This document shows, piece after piece, positions 33,633 through 40,709 of a stretch of 64,000 bases of DNA. The notes beneath the pieces were generated by a model. It searched no databases. It saw only the letters and a program-made list of their open reading frames with translations, and was not told the origin of the DNA. Source of the stretch: a virus; the IMG/VR virus record IMGVR_UViG_3300020119_000126, positions 26,157 to 90,156 of that record. One strand, written 5' to 3'. Every line of letters begins with the position of its first letter. Position 1 is the stretch's first letter. The translations under genes and the position numbers were made by a program.

Positions 33633-35343
33633 CCTGTGCGTCTTCCCAATAATATCTGCGCATGTAAAGTGCGCTCATACAGATTCCCATGACTAAATCT
33701 TGTCGAATCTTGGTATCCGGCAAAACATAGTTGGTCAGTTGGTTCGAGAGGTGCGATATATAGGGGAAAACCATCAATCGCTTGCCCATAAACATCTTGG
33801 CGGCGTTCAAAGCCAGGTATTTGCCATTTTGGGCCATGTTCAACCCCTCAGCATGGAGACTCATCATGGCAAACACCAACTCATCGAAGCCTTTTTGCAC
33901 CCCAGTGGCATCAAAAGCATTCCTACCCTGCGCCCGGTAGAGTTTGACGTACCTTTCATACTCGGTCAGGAAGGGCCAGTAGCTGCCATTGCCAAAAACC
34001 CAGTTAAAACCACGCAGATAGGCAGGTTTTTCGGGAAACTCGGTAATATCCCAGGCAAAAATGGCTGCCGAGTTACGGTCAGGTGGATTGCCTTGACCCG
34101 GATCAGCTATAACGATGTACTGCCGACCCGCTTTATGGTCTGGTGGCATCTCCCACTGGTAAACCCCGATTTTTTGGCTGGTTTTCTTGATGAAATAGTA
34201 TTCCGGCAGGTCTTCCAGCTTAATCGGCGTCTTCCCCCTGGTCCGTTCTATCACCTCACGTGCTTCTTTGACCGTGGCCTGCGCCTGATCCATGATATGG
34301 TCCAATCCATCATCTGTGCAATCCTTCACCATATCAGGTGGGAAGTGCTCACCGCGACCCATAGGTCGCTTGGCGGCCATCCACTGGTCAACATCAACGC
34401 CTTCACCACCCACGCGGCGCTTGAGGTTCGTGATGTCAGACTTGGTCAGGTAGATATTGTCCCAGGACGCGGGGTTGAAGGACTTATAGGTGTCCGGCTC
34501 CCACTCCGCCATGTCATAGCGCATCCATAACTGAGGGTTATCACCTGCATTGGCGACCAAATTGAGCTTTCCCAGTTTGGCACGACCCTGAATCTGGCCG
34601 CGCAAACGGCTGCCCAAGTCCCTAATCAGATCATCCAGTTCCATAATCTTCTCAGCCTGGTCCAAGAAGATGATGTCCCCTTCCAATGTCCTGACCTTTT
34701 CCGGGTCATGCTCGATGGATAGGATTTCGATAGTGCTCTCCCCTATATAGTCCGACTTCAGCACGAACTGTGGATAGGGCTTCTTGGGGAAGTTCCAGAC
34801 AAAGCGGTCAAACCAGGGCGTGCCAGAGAAGTTCATCATGATGTACTTATAGACTTCCATGGCCTGGATCATCTGCGGAGCCACAGCGAAGCCTCGGAAG
34901 TTAGGCGTGGTCATCGCCAATACCGCCAGGATGGTGGCAATGGCGGCTGTTTTACCTGACCCAAAGCCACCTACTACTGTCACTTCCGGCTGAGGACACA
35001 AAAACCAGTCCTTCTGCCAGGGTTGCCATAACCAACCATGCTTGTGCCAGAACAGTGGGTAGCCTTCCATGTCCCACTGCATGGTGTATTCGATGTCATC
35101 ATGGACAAACAGGCGTTCGGGCCGATCCGCCTCATTCCACTTCTGATAAAGAAAAGCCCAACCACGAGCCTTGTCCTCATCAAAGGGCTGCGGAGTACGC
35201 ATCCAGCGAGTGCCAGAAGTGGGCGCACGCATATAGTAGTCTGTAATATAGTTCGGGTCAGTCTTACCCCGTTCCATAATTTCATAGTCAGCCTGCGACA
35301 TGCGGTAAATCTGGCGCTGGGCGTTAACCGGGCGCTTGCTCAT
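33538..35343 (-). CDS. Terminase large subunit
   Basis: A 601-residue DNA packaging motor. The Walker A motif GGFGSGKTAA has its Lys at residue 131. IIFLDQAEKIMELD is the Walker B region with catalytic Glu. The C-terminal RNase H-like nuclease shows YIVIADPGQGNPPDRNSAA and a second acidic segment AFDATGVQKGFDEL. The start at 35343 overlaps the stop of the preceding gene by ATGA and is preferred over an in-frame ATG at 35376. The protein translocates DNA into the head and cuts it. Confidence 0.9.
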   Translation of the reverse strand: MSKRPVNAQRQIYRMSQADYEIMERGKTDPNYITDYYMRAPTSGTRWMRTPQPFDEDKARGWAFLYQKWNEADRPERLFVHDDIEYTMQWDMEGYPLFWHKHGWLWQPWQKDWFLCPQPEVTVVGGFGSGKTAAIATILAVLAMTTPNFRGFAVAPQMIQAMEVYKYIMMNFSGTPWFDRFVWNFPKKPYPQFVLKSDYIGESTIEILSIEHDPEKVRTLEGDIIFLDQAEKIMELDDLIRDLGSRLRGQIQGRAKLGKLNLVANAGDNPQLWMRYDMAEWEPDTYKSFNPASWDNIYLTKSDITNLKRRVGGEGVDVDQWMAAKRPMGRGEHFPPDMVKDCTDDGLDHIMDQAQATVKEAREVIERTRGKTPIKLEDLPEYYFIKKTSQKIGVYQWEMPPDHKAGRQYIVIADPGQGNPPDRNSAAIFAWDITEFPEKPAYLRGFNWVFGNGSYWPFLTEYERYVKLYRAQGRNAFDATGVQKGFDELVFAMMSLHAEGLNMAQNGKYLALNAAKMFMGKRLMVFPYISHLSNQLTNYVLPDTKIRQDLVMGICMSALYMRRYYWEDAQDDDGTYPVATTRTDRRDRPLKDRHFRRHRRR

Positions 35344-35552
35344 CGAACAATGCCACCCAATGAGGTCGCATTCCACAACGAATTGTCATCAGTGTCGAGC
35401 TTGATGAAGAAAATGGTGCTATCTGAGTCCAACTTCATCCACTGCGACCCGTTGGTCATATGGACTATGGCAGGCTTATCACCTTGCAGCCATGCCTGGA
35501 AGATAGCTAAATAGCCCTGGTCAGTCGGGCCGAGCTTGATTGGTTCAGTCAT
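35340..35552 (-). CDS. Hypothetical protein before terminase
   Basis: A 70-residue protein coupled by ATGA to the terminase gene and overlapping the upstream winged-helix gene by eight bases. It has a single globular-looking segment (GYLAIFQAWLQGDKPAIVHM) and beta strands. The function is unknown. Confidence 0.6.
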   Translation of the reverse strand: MTEPIKLGPTDQGYLAIFQAWLQGDKPAIVHMTNGSQWMKLDSDSTIFFIKLDTDDNSLWNATSLGGIVR

Positions 35553-36009
35553 AGAGATATTCCACGTAATCCATTAGTGTCCAGCCCCGGTCTCCAAAGT
35601 TCGTCACCGGAATGCCAGCCTGACTGAGCAGGTCGAATTGACGATATATAGTCTGCCGCCTGACCCCACTGCTTTTGGCATACTTGGTCGGGGAGACTTC
35701 ATTACCTCGCACCAAATCCTGGTACAGACTGACCAGTCTTTGTGCTGCCGTCTTGTGTGTATTGCCGTAAGTCATGGACAGCAGGTCAAAGCTAACGTCC
35801 TGAAAACTACCAAAAGCCCACTCGCCGTGGTCGATATTGGCGATAGGGAAACCCATGCGCTTGAGCAGCGCGAGTTGGTAGTAAACTGATTGCCTCTTGA
35901 TGCCATGTTCTGCGGCGTATTGCGCTGGTGAGACTGGAAACCCTTGGGCCAGGTGTCTGTAAAGCATGACTAGCCGTTGGCTTCCGGTGTATTGAGGCTC
36001 GTCGTTCAC
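35545..36009 (-). CDS. Tandem winged-helix DNA-binding protein
   Basis: A 154-residue protein made of two homologous helix-turn-helix units. Unit 1 has QRLVMLYRHLAQGFPVSPAQ with IKRQSVYYQLALLKRMGFPI. Unit 2 has QRLVSLYQDLVRGNEVSPTK with VRRQTIYRQFDLLSQAGIPV. Both look like HTH_11/DeoR-type domains. As the second gene of the late operon, just before terminase, it could be the small terminase subunit or a late regulator. It is also a candidate binder of the dispersed palindrome; that link is speculation. Confidence 0.7.
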   Translation of the reverse strand: MNDEPQYTGSQRLVMLYRHLAQGFPVSPAQYAAEHGIKRQSVYYQLALLKRMGFPIANIDHGEWAFGSFQDVSFDLLSMTYGNTHKTAAQRLVSLYQDLVRGNEVSPTKYAKSSGVRRQTIYRQFDLLSQAGIPVTNFGDRGWTLMDYVEYLYD

Positions 36010-36251
36010 GCCAGTTCTTCGTCATCCTCCTCATCATCATCAAAGTCAATGCCGTTGATGCGGGCCATCAGTTCGCCAGCCAGCTTCATGGCTATATAGT
36101 CATTCGGAAGCTCACTGCGAACTCCCAGGAAAACGCGGGCCATCGCTGACCCCATGTCGAAGTAAGGGTCGTTTTCATGATTGGATGGTTCGGGGTTCAT
36201 GTCGCGTAGAAACTCCCCCAGGTTGTAGTAGAAGCGTTGTGGTGGCAGCAT
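36006..36251 (-). CDS. Small acidic protein, first late gene
   Basis: An 81-residue protein beginning MLPPQRFYYNLGEFLRDMNP and ending in an acidic tail (DFDDDEEDDEELA). The start at 36249-36251 has an AAGGGGG ribosome site, and a longer in-frame version would run across the divergent promoter region. It is the first gene of the leftward module and overlaps the winged-helix gene by four bases. The function is unknown. Confidence 0.65.
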   Translation of the reverse strand: MLPPQRFYYNLGEFLRDMNPEPSNHENDPYFDMGSAMARVFLGVRSELPNDYIAMKLAGELMARINGIDFDDDEEDDEELA

Positions 36252-36421
36252 CGGAATCCCCCTTACGAGTAGTGTTGAGCTTGGCTGACAAGCAGGACTT
36301 GACATCTCACGTGGGAACCCCCCGGAAAAATAGAGAAGCCTCACATGACCACCCCAAGAATTCAAATGGGTGTGGTCTGTTAGTTGGGCAATCTCGTAAG
36401 TGAACCTATAGGGGGGTCTAC
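36252..36421. promoter_or_regulatory. Divergent intergenic promoter region
   Basis: 170 bases between the leftward late and rightward early modules. For the rightward side TTGGGC (36384-36389) and TATAGG (36407-36412) are spaced by 17 bases, but the resulting leader would be nearly absent. An imperfect inverted repeat (GACCACCCC at 36347 with GGGTGTGGTC ending 36377) flanks AAGAATTCAAAT and could be an operator. Both flanking genes have G-rich ribosome sites. Confidence 0.5.
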
Positions 36422-36793
36422 ATGTTACGCACACTCACATCTGTGACAGTCTCTGCATCTGGTCATGTTTCAGCGTCTTCTGGTGAAGAAGACAATCGTC
36501 GTGTCCGTGTCTCGGCTGGCAATGGCTTGGACAACGTCTTCCTGGCTTGGGTCAAGGCCAAGGCTGAAGCTAAGGGTTTGAGCATCAAGGTCATTCCCAA
36601 TCGCAGCAACGGTCAGACGCTCTTGTTCATCGGCAAGGATGACAAGGACCGTGAAGCCCAGGCTGAATTGGTCATCGACTTCGGCACATTCCTCAGCAAT
36701 GCTCGTGACAGCGAGTACAACGGTACGTTGCAGAGGACGTATTGGCTTGGTGCTCCTCGCATCAGTGTCAATCTCGGTGCCTTTGGCGAGTAA
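36422..36793 (+). CDS. Hypothetical protein, first rightward gene
   Basis: A 123-residue protein starting MLRTLTSVTVSASGHVSASS. It has alternating strands and one helix (VFLAWVKAKAEAKGLSIKVI). A GGGGGG ribosome site precedes the start. A hairpin follows the gene, so it may form its own transcription unit and be expressed early. The family is unknown. Confidence 0.65.
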   Translation: MLRTLTSVTVSASGHVSASSGEEDNRRVRVSAGNGLDNVFLAWVKAKAEAKGLSIKVIPNRSNGQTLLFIGKDDKDREAQAELVIDFGTFLSNARDSEYNGTLQRTYWLGAPRISVNLGAFGE

Positions 36794-36801
36794 TCAACAT
36801 T

Positions 36802-36826
36802 GTCCCTCGCTCATTGAGTGGGGGAC
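36802..36826 (+). terminator. Possible terminator hairpin
   Basis: An 11-base-pair stem (two wobble pairs) with a 3-base loop, GTCCCTCGCTC pairing with GAGTGGGGGAC. Only a weak T-rich stretch follows, so termination is uncertain. Confidence 0.45.
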
Positions 36827-36869
36827 ATCTCAATTCTTTCGCAATCATCTATATATAGGGGTAAACATC

Positions 36870-37067
36870 ATGTTCAAGAATTTTCTGATTGTTGCAGCTA
36901 ATGACTATGCCAAAGCAATGTCATCCTCAAATCCGAGCATTGCACAGCGTCAACTCATCACTGTCTACACGGCAGTGAATACCGCAGTGAAAGATGGGTC
37001 AGGCTCAATGAGCATGGCTGTGGCAAAGAAGTATGGTGAGTTCATTTCTCGTTACACCAGGGCTTAG
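36870..37067 (+). CDS. Small hypothetical protein
   Basis: A 65-residue protein, MFKNFLIVAANDYAKAMSSS at the start, mostly helical. The start has the leader TATATATAGGGG just upstream, which provides an AGGGG ribosome site. A terminator overlaps the stop codon. It is one of several short, separately terminated genes at the head of the rightward module. Confidence 0.65.
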   Translation: MFKNFLIVAANDYAKAMSSSNPSIAQRQLITVYTAVNTAVKDGSGSMSMAVAKKYGEFISRYTRA

Positions 37068-37081
37068 GCTCTGGTTCTTTT
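37057..37081 (+). terminator. Intrinsic terminator
   Basis: A 7-base-pair stem (CCAGGGC with GCTCTGG, one wobble) and TTAG loop, followed by TTCTTTT. It overlaps the stop codon of the 65-residue gene. Confidence 0.7.
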
Positions 37082-37084
37082 GGC

Positions 37085-37096
37085 AACTATCAGGCG
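37085..37096 (+). repeat. Direct repeat AACTATCAGGCG, copy 1
   Basis: A 12-base exact repeat of 38514-38525. Both copies lie immediately downstream of an intrinsic terminator and upstream of an AT-rich leader. Confidence 0.5.
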
Positions 37097-37200
37097 TAAT
37101 TGAACGAGCGTTTGATTAGCAGGGTAATCCTCTTACCTCAAATTACAGGATTGGCACTACATTTAATCCTTTCATTAATGTGCAAATATATACTTTGCAT

Positions 37201-37239
37201 CATAGCAGCAGTTATCCACCCCCTTTAGCTGCTGCTATG
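37201..37239 (+). promoter_or_regulatory. Leader hairpin with C-rich loop
   Basis: A perfect 11-base-pair stem (CATAGCAGCAG with CTGCTGCTATG) and a 17-base loop containing CCACCCCC. The loop could pair with the G-rich ribosome sites used by neighbouring genes. It lies 40 bases before the next start codon and has no U-run. The 37,068-37,279 gap otherwise holds only AT-rich leader sequence. Confidence 0.5.
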
Positions 37240-37279
37240 TCCTTTATATATATAGGGGCTTATCCATATAGGGTTTATC

Positions 37280-37456
37280 ATGAACAGCCAGAATGATGCG
37301 CCGAGCATACAGTCTATTCGTTCTCTATCGTCAGAAGACAAGGCTAAGGTCTGTGTATCAGTCAAAGCCTTGATTGAGAAGCTTAAGTCTAATAAGGAGA
37401 AGGGTAATAATGAGTATCATGCGGTTACAGTCCACCAAGAACGGCATGACAGGTAA
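37280..37456 (+). CDS. Small hypothetical protein (58 aa)
   Basis: A 58-residue reading frame starting MNSQNDAPSIQSIRSLSSED, Ser- and Lys-rich. Its start follows the leader CATATAGGGTTTATC with an AGGG ribosome site. Its end overlaps the next gene by 47 bases. Short and without a known family. Confidence 0.55.
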   Translation: MNSQNDAPSIQSIRSLSSEDKAKVCVSVKALIEKLKSNKEKGNNEYHAVTVHQERHDR

Positions 37457-37784
37457 GGATAAGAACGGACACACCTGGGTAATGATGGGTGTTGTTAACC
37501 GTGACCTGAGTGCCCCTGAGAAACCGTTCTTTGCTACACTCAAGGCTTTTGGCAAGCAGGCAGATGCACTGCTGGCGGTTATCAAGCCTATCGTTGCTGA
37601 GGATGGCAAGTTCATCACCGCCAAGAGCTATCCGGTGAACATCAACACGGATAACGTGGTGGAAGCCATTGACCTGAATGGCGAAGCTCGTGTGAGCTAC
37701 ATCTGGTCAGAGGCCAAGGAAGAAGAAGTGGTCACAGAAGCTCCTGCACCAAGCAGTGAAGCGGCTGCACCCTTCAACGTCTAA
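37410..37784 (+). CDS. Hypothetical protein with acidic tail
   Basis: A 124-residue protein. It opens MSIMRLQSTKNGMTGKDKNG and has a compact beta-rich body (WVMMGVVNRDLSAPEKPFFA). It ends in a Glu/Ala/Pro-rich tail (EVVTEAPAPSSEAAAPFNV), a layout often seen in small phage DNA-binding or SSB-like proteins. AAGGAGAAGGG precedes the start. The function is not assigned. Confidence 0.65.
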   Translation: MSIMRLQSTKNGMTGKDKNGHTWVMMGVVNRDLSAPEKPFFATLKAFGKQADALLAVIKPIVAEDGKFITAKSYPVNINTDNVVEAIDLNGEARVSYIWSEAKEEEVVTEAPAPSSEAAAPFNV

Positions 37785-37804
37785 CCTGGTTAATTGGCTA
37801 TATA

Positions 37805-37830
37805 AGCTCCTACACGTAAGTGTGGGAGCT
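37805..37830 (+). terminator. Hairpin with GTAA tetraloop
   Basis: An 11-base-pair stem (AGCTCCTACAC with GTGTGGGAGCT, one wobble) capped by GTAA, a GNRA-type loop. No T-run follows, so processing or transcript protection is as likely as termination. The rest of the gap to 37,958 holds no supported gene. Confidence 0.45.
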
Positions 37831-37958
37831 ATCCATATATAGTAGCGAGACCAGGGTCAGGTAAGCACGTAAAAGCGTGGGCTGGAAAGTTGAATATGCC
37901 GCTGGTATATCATCAAGTACAGATAGCCTGACAAGATATAACCTCGTTCGAGTAAAAA

Positions 37959-37972
37959 TTCGGCAGGCCGAA
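37959..37972. repeat. Palindrome TTCGGC-AG-GCCGAA
   Basis: Exact half-sites with centre AG, one base before an ATG. The AGG created by the centre may double as the ribosome site of the following gene. Confidence 0.85.
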
Positions 37973-37973
37973 T

Positions 37974-38222
37974 ATGGTAAATCTCATTGATACTGTCCAT
38001 CAAATGGAAGACACAAGCGCAGCTATCTTCCGGGCTGATGAAGTCTATCGGGTAGCCAAGCGCATTGTCTATATGGCTAATTGGGAGAAATCCCAACACA
38101 TGCCTGAAATGAATGATGTAACGCTGTACTATCACATCAAAGGCATGAGCGAAGACATTCAACTGAATGACGCCGAAGTCAACTGGCTGTCATTTTTGTA
38201 TTACTTGACCTTGTCCAATTAG
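37974..38222 (+). CDS. Hypothetical protein
   Basis: An 82-residue helical protein (MVNLIDTVHQMEDTSAAIFR at the start; VTLYYHIKGMSEDIQLNDAE later). The dispersed palindrome ends one base before the ATG, so a protein bound there could block translation signals or transcription. The family is unknown. Confidence 0.65.
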   Translation: MVNLIDTVHQMEDTSAAIFRADEVYRVAKRIVYMANWEKSQHMPEMNDVTLYYHIKGMSEDIQLNDAEVNWLSFLYYLTLSN

Positions 38223-38240
38223 TTCCAGGGGATACCAACC

Positions 38241-38414
38241 ATGAACGCAATTGTTTCGCAGGCCAGCAAGACCGATGCTCACAATGTCGATGACAGCCGT
38301 GAGCGCATGACCATCAAGCGCCAGATTCAGCCTGTGTATCGCAATGATTACGAACGCCGCATTGCCAATGGCAAGGCGCGGGAACAGCAGGCACGCTTCA
38401 AGAACGGGCGCTAA
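38241..38414 (+). CDS. Small basic protein (57 aa)
   Basis: A 57-residue basic protein (MNAIVSQASKTDAHNVDDSR, then RMTIKRQIQPVYRNDYERR) with an AGGGG ribosome site. Its stop codon lies in the loop of a GGCGC-TAAC-GCGCC hairpin. High Arg content suggests nucleic acid binding, but no family is recognised. Confidence 0.6.
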   Translation: MNAIVSQASKTDAHNVDDSRERMTIKRQIQPVYRNDYERRIANGKAREQQARFKNGR

Positions 38415-38420
38415 CGCGCC
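38407..38420 (+). repeat. Hairpin repeat GGCGC-TAAC-GCGCC, copy 1
   Basis: A 5-base-pair GC-rich hairpin with TAAC loop overlapping a stop codon. The core CGCTAACGCG recurs at 44,072 and 55,486, also at gene boundaries. Confidence 0.55.
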
Positions 38421-38476
38421 TTAATGCTGGGTCAGCAGGAATATATGCCATGCTTTGAGTGAATGGTTACTACATA

Positions 38477-38510
38477 GAAGCTCTCCTCGTTGAGAGCTTC
38501 ACCCTTTTTT
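38477..38510 (+). terminator. Intrinsic terminator
   Basis: A 9-base-pair stem (GAAGCTCTC with GAGAGCTTC), 6-base loop, then ACCCTTTTTT. It ends the first group of short rightward genes. Confidence 0.75.
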
Positions 38511-38513
38511 CAG

Positions 38514-38525
38514 AACTATCAGGCG
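38514..38525 (+). repeat. Direct repeat AACTATCAGGCG, copy 2
   Basis: Exact match to 37085-37096. It lies 17 bases before a sigma-70-like promoter, so an activator or operator site is possible. Confidence 0.5.
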
Positions 38526-38541
38526 CTCAAACTTATTAATA

Positions 38542-38570
38542 TTGCTTTTTAATAAGATGACGTTTATAAT
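38542..38570 (+). promoter_or_regulatory. Sigma-70-like promoter TTGCTT-N17-TATAAT
   Basis: A perfect TATAAT (38565-38570) with TTGCTT 17 bases upstream, in the gap after a terminator and before the gene at 38,596. Confidence 0.75.
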
Positions 38571-38595
38571 ATAAACATGATAGGGGGAAATAAGG

Positions 38596-39390
38596 ATGTC
38601 AAATATGCTAATCGCCCTACTGCTTATTGGCGTAGGCTGGCTCATCTTCAATATGTTTCGCCAGGCTAATGTGGAAGCCAGGCGCAATCGATTGAAGGCA
38701 AAAGCCGTTGATGCTGTGGTTGCCTGGGTACCGGACGACCTCAACTATGACCATAGCAGGCTTGAGAATAACTATGTGTATGAAGTTGAAGATGGTGATT
38801 ATCTCTATGATGCTAAGGGCAAGCGTATCAAAGCAACCCATACGGCTATCAATGAGAGAGGTCAGCCTGAAACAAGGAATATACGCAAGCCTCACTATCG
38901 ATTGGATGACCGCAAATCAGTGAGCGACAAACGCACGCCGCTCTATGATATTGATGGCCGACCTATCAGGCCCTGGGAAGTGACCTTTGCCTCTCAAGGG
39001 CACATTGACTATGATGAGGAAGCGCGATTGCGCAACAGTCGCGAGGATAATATCACTGACCTGAATTGGTTCGACATCATCAAGGTAGCTCAGGTGCCTA
39101 ATGTCAATCCAGCCTCACCACAATGGGTCAGGTTCCTCAATTTGCTGCATAGCAATTTCAAGAACCTCAGCTTGAAGACTGACCGCAAGCTCTTGGGTGA
39201 GGATGCTCTGGTATGGGCTATTGGGGATAGTGGCAAGGAAATCCCTATGATGGCGCTTAAGATTGGGTCAGGTGAATTGGTCTATGCTGAGACTCAATTT
39301 GGTTCAGCCACCTGGTTCACTTTGACTCTAGATGATGCCATCACTCGTCTAGAAGGCATTCAAAACAGCAAAAGGAATAACACGCCGTGA
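38596..39390 (+). CDS. Membrane-anchored hypothetical protein
   Basis: A 264-residue protein with one N-terminal transmembrane helix (residues 3-20, MLIALLLIGVGWLIF) followed by basic residues. The remainder is therefore predicted to be cytoplasmic. The soluble part has YDHSRLENNYVYEVEDGDYL and DAKGKRIKATHTAINERG. Driven by the strong promoter at 38,542. It overlaps the next gene by four bases. The function is unknown; an early membrane protein that alters host functions is possible. Confidence 0.65.
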   Translation: MSNMLIALLLIGVGWLIFNMFRQANVEARRNRLKAKAVDAVVAWVPDDLNYDHSRLENNYVYEVEDGDYLYDAKGKRIKATHTAINERGQPETRNIRKPHYRLDDRKSVSDKRTPLYDIDGRPIRPWEVTFASQGHIDYDEEARLRNSREDNITDLNWFDIIKVAQVPNVNPASPQWVRFLNLLHSNFKNLSLKTDRKLLGEDALVWAIGDSGKEIPMMALKIGSGELVYAETQFGSATWFTLTLDDAITRLEGIQNSKRNNTP

Positions 39391-39659
39391 GCATTGAGGA
39401 AGTGACCCGGACTATCGTTGGTCTACTCATTGACCAGGGGCCAAAGGAACAGATTGATTGGCACCTTAGCACCATTCCAGTTCATGAGCTAACAGCGGCC
39501 AATATTCAGAAGCTTACTCGCGAGATTGATGCTATTGGCTTACTGAGCCGCCATGAACACAACACACATGATATTCTGACCAGCTTGAATGGTGTGCATG
39601 GTCGGGAGATGGTCATTCGTTATATCCAGAGCAAACTCAAATTCGGCATGCCGAAGTAA
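39387..39659 (+). CDS. Hypothetical protein
   Basis: A 90-residue helical protein starting at GTG or ATG within the GTGAGC overlap (MSIEEVTRTIVGLLIDQGPK). Its C-terminus KFGMPK is encoded by a copy of the dispersed palindrome, just before the stop codon. The family is unknown. Confidence 0.6.
   Translation: MSIEEVTRTIVGLLIDQGPKEQIDWHLSTIPVHELTAANIQKLTREIDAIGLLSRHEHNTHDILTSLNGVHGREMVIRYIQSKLKFGMPK
39642..39655. repeat. Palindrome TTCGGC-AT-GCCGAA
   Basis: Exact copy in the last codons of the gene ending at 39,659. Confidence 0.85.
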
Positions 39660-39728
39660 CTCTGGTCCAACTCGTGTCACACTCGATTGCAACTCTTGTT
39701 CTACTCTAGTATCACTATAGGAGTACAC

Positions 39729-40166
39729 ATGTCACACCGCTTGCCTATTCGTTCTATTATAGAGGCCATTGAGGACTTGCTGGTCAGCGTCAAGCAGATT
39801 GACGAAAACAACGAAGGTCTGGCCTGGGATGAACTGCATGAGCATATCCAGAAGGCTGACGAGCTTCAGAAGGAACTGGAACAGGCCAAGAGCCGCATGT
39901 TGTTTCGGGCTGCCAGTATGGAAACGCTTGAAATGGCTATTCGTGGCTGGATGAAATCTGAACCTGAACGCAAAATTCATGCCATCAAGTTCGTCCGTGA
40001 AGTGACTCAATGGGGTCTGAAGGAAGCCAAAGACTTTGTTGAAGCTAATACTGCAATCCAACCCAAGCAGTCTTGGTCTGACCTCAGTCGGATGCCCGGC
40101 TTCCAGTCTGGTGCAACGGATTATTATAATAACCTGGGGGGTGCTGACGAAGATGACGATCAGTAG
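39729..40166 (+). CDS. Protein with ribosomal L7/L12 C-terminal-like domain
   Basis: A 145-residue protein. Residues about 85-115 (KIHAIKFVREVTQWGLKEAK, then DFVEA) match the conserved helices of the bL12 C-terminal domain, where K-x-x-x-I-K-x-V-R-x-x-T-x-x-G-L-K-E-A-K is the hallmark. In bL12 this surface binds translation GTPases. The N-terminal part is helical and may dimerise. TAGGAG precedes the ATG at 39,729. A role in redirecting host translation factors is an inference. Confidence 0.65.
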   Translation: MSHRLPIRSIIEAIEDLLVSVKQIDENNEGLAWDELHEHIQKADELQKELEQAKSRMLFRAASMETLEMAIRGWMKSEPERKIHAIKFVREVTQWGLKEAKDFVEANTAIQPKQSWSDLSRMPGFQSGATDYYNNLGGADEDDDQ

Positions 40167-40425
40167 GCCCGTCGAGAATAGGGCGCTAGGCTCTATTGAG
40201 TCAGTGCGCCAGAAGAAACTGCGCTCATTGCAGGATGCTATCAAGCTCAAGCTTGATGAAGCACGGCAGCGCACACCGGGTTCAGTCAAGCATGAGGTCA
40301 GGGTGGATTATGATCCTGATCTGATTCGCTTGGATGAGGTCAGTGAAGTGCTATCACGTTTTGACAGTGAGTATGCGGTCTCATGGCGTACTGAGCAGAA
40401 AGCCATCAAGGTGGTGTTCCGATGA
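40153..40425 (+). CDS. Hypothetical protein, paralogue family member 1
   Basis: A 90-residue protein (MTISRPVENRALGSIESVRQ), overlapping the L12-like gene by 14 bases. It shares with the three following genes a pattern of charged helix, central strand and a closing aromatic segment (EYAVSW, then IKVVF). It is the most diverged member of a local four-gene duplication. Confidence 0.6.
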   Translation: MTISRPVENRALGSIESVRQKKLRSLQDAIKLKLDEARQRTPGSVKHEVRVDYDPDLIRLDEVSEVLSRFDSEYAVSWRTEQKAIKVVFR

Positions 40426-40700
40426 CAGTTCAAAAGCCAAAGCTATTGGGCAAGACAGAGGATGAGGTCAAGCTATATCAGTGGCTTGAAGGGTTTATTG
40501 ATGCTCAGCTTGAGAACTCTATCAAGAAAAATCCATATAGCCCTGAACATATGGTTTTCATTCCCCGTAGCAACAGCCATAATGTTTCTGGCTGGCACAT
40601 CAATAGCATCATTGCTCTCTATGAACCATTCGATTGGCAGGTAACCTGGATTGCAAATATGGAAGCTCAGGCACCAGGCTATTACATGTTGTTCAAATAG
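40422..40700 (+). CDS. Hypothetical protein, paralogue family member 2
   Basis: A 92-residue protein, MTVQKPKLLGKTEDEVKLYQ at the start, with WLEGFIDAQLENS and FDWQVTWIANME. Clearly related to the gene at 41,012 (MTVAKPKRL, EVKLLKWLEAQIDDAL, LNWETEWARV). It overlaps the preceding gene by ATGA. The function is unknown. Confidence 0.65.
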   Translation: MTVQKPKLLGKTEDEVKLYQWLEGFIDAQLENSIKKNPYSPEHMVFIPRSNSHNVSGWHINSIIALYEPFDWQVTWIANMEAQAPGYYMLFK

Positions 40701-40709
40701 GAGTGTCCC

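Noticed and set aside
33700-34530. A 276-codon plus-strand frame opposite the terminase gene
   Set aside because: The terminase frame has Walker and nuclease motifs; the opposite frame shows no family features.
36639-37067. A 142-codon frame covering the end of the first rightward gene
   Set aside because: The upstream part overlaps another gene and a hairpin; the start at 36,870 has a proper ribosome site.
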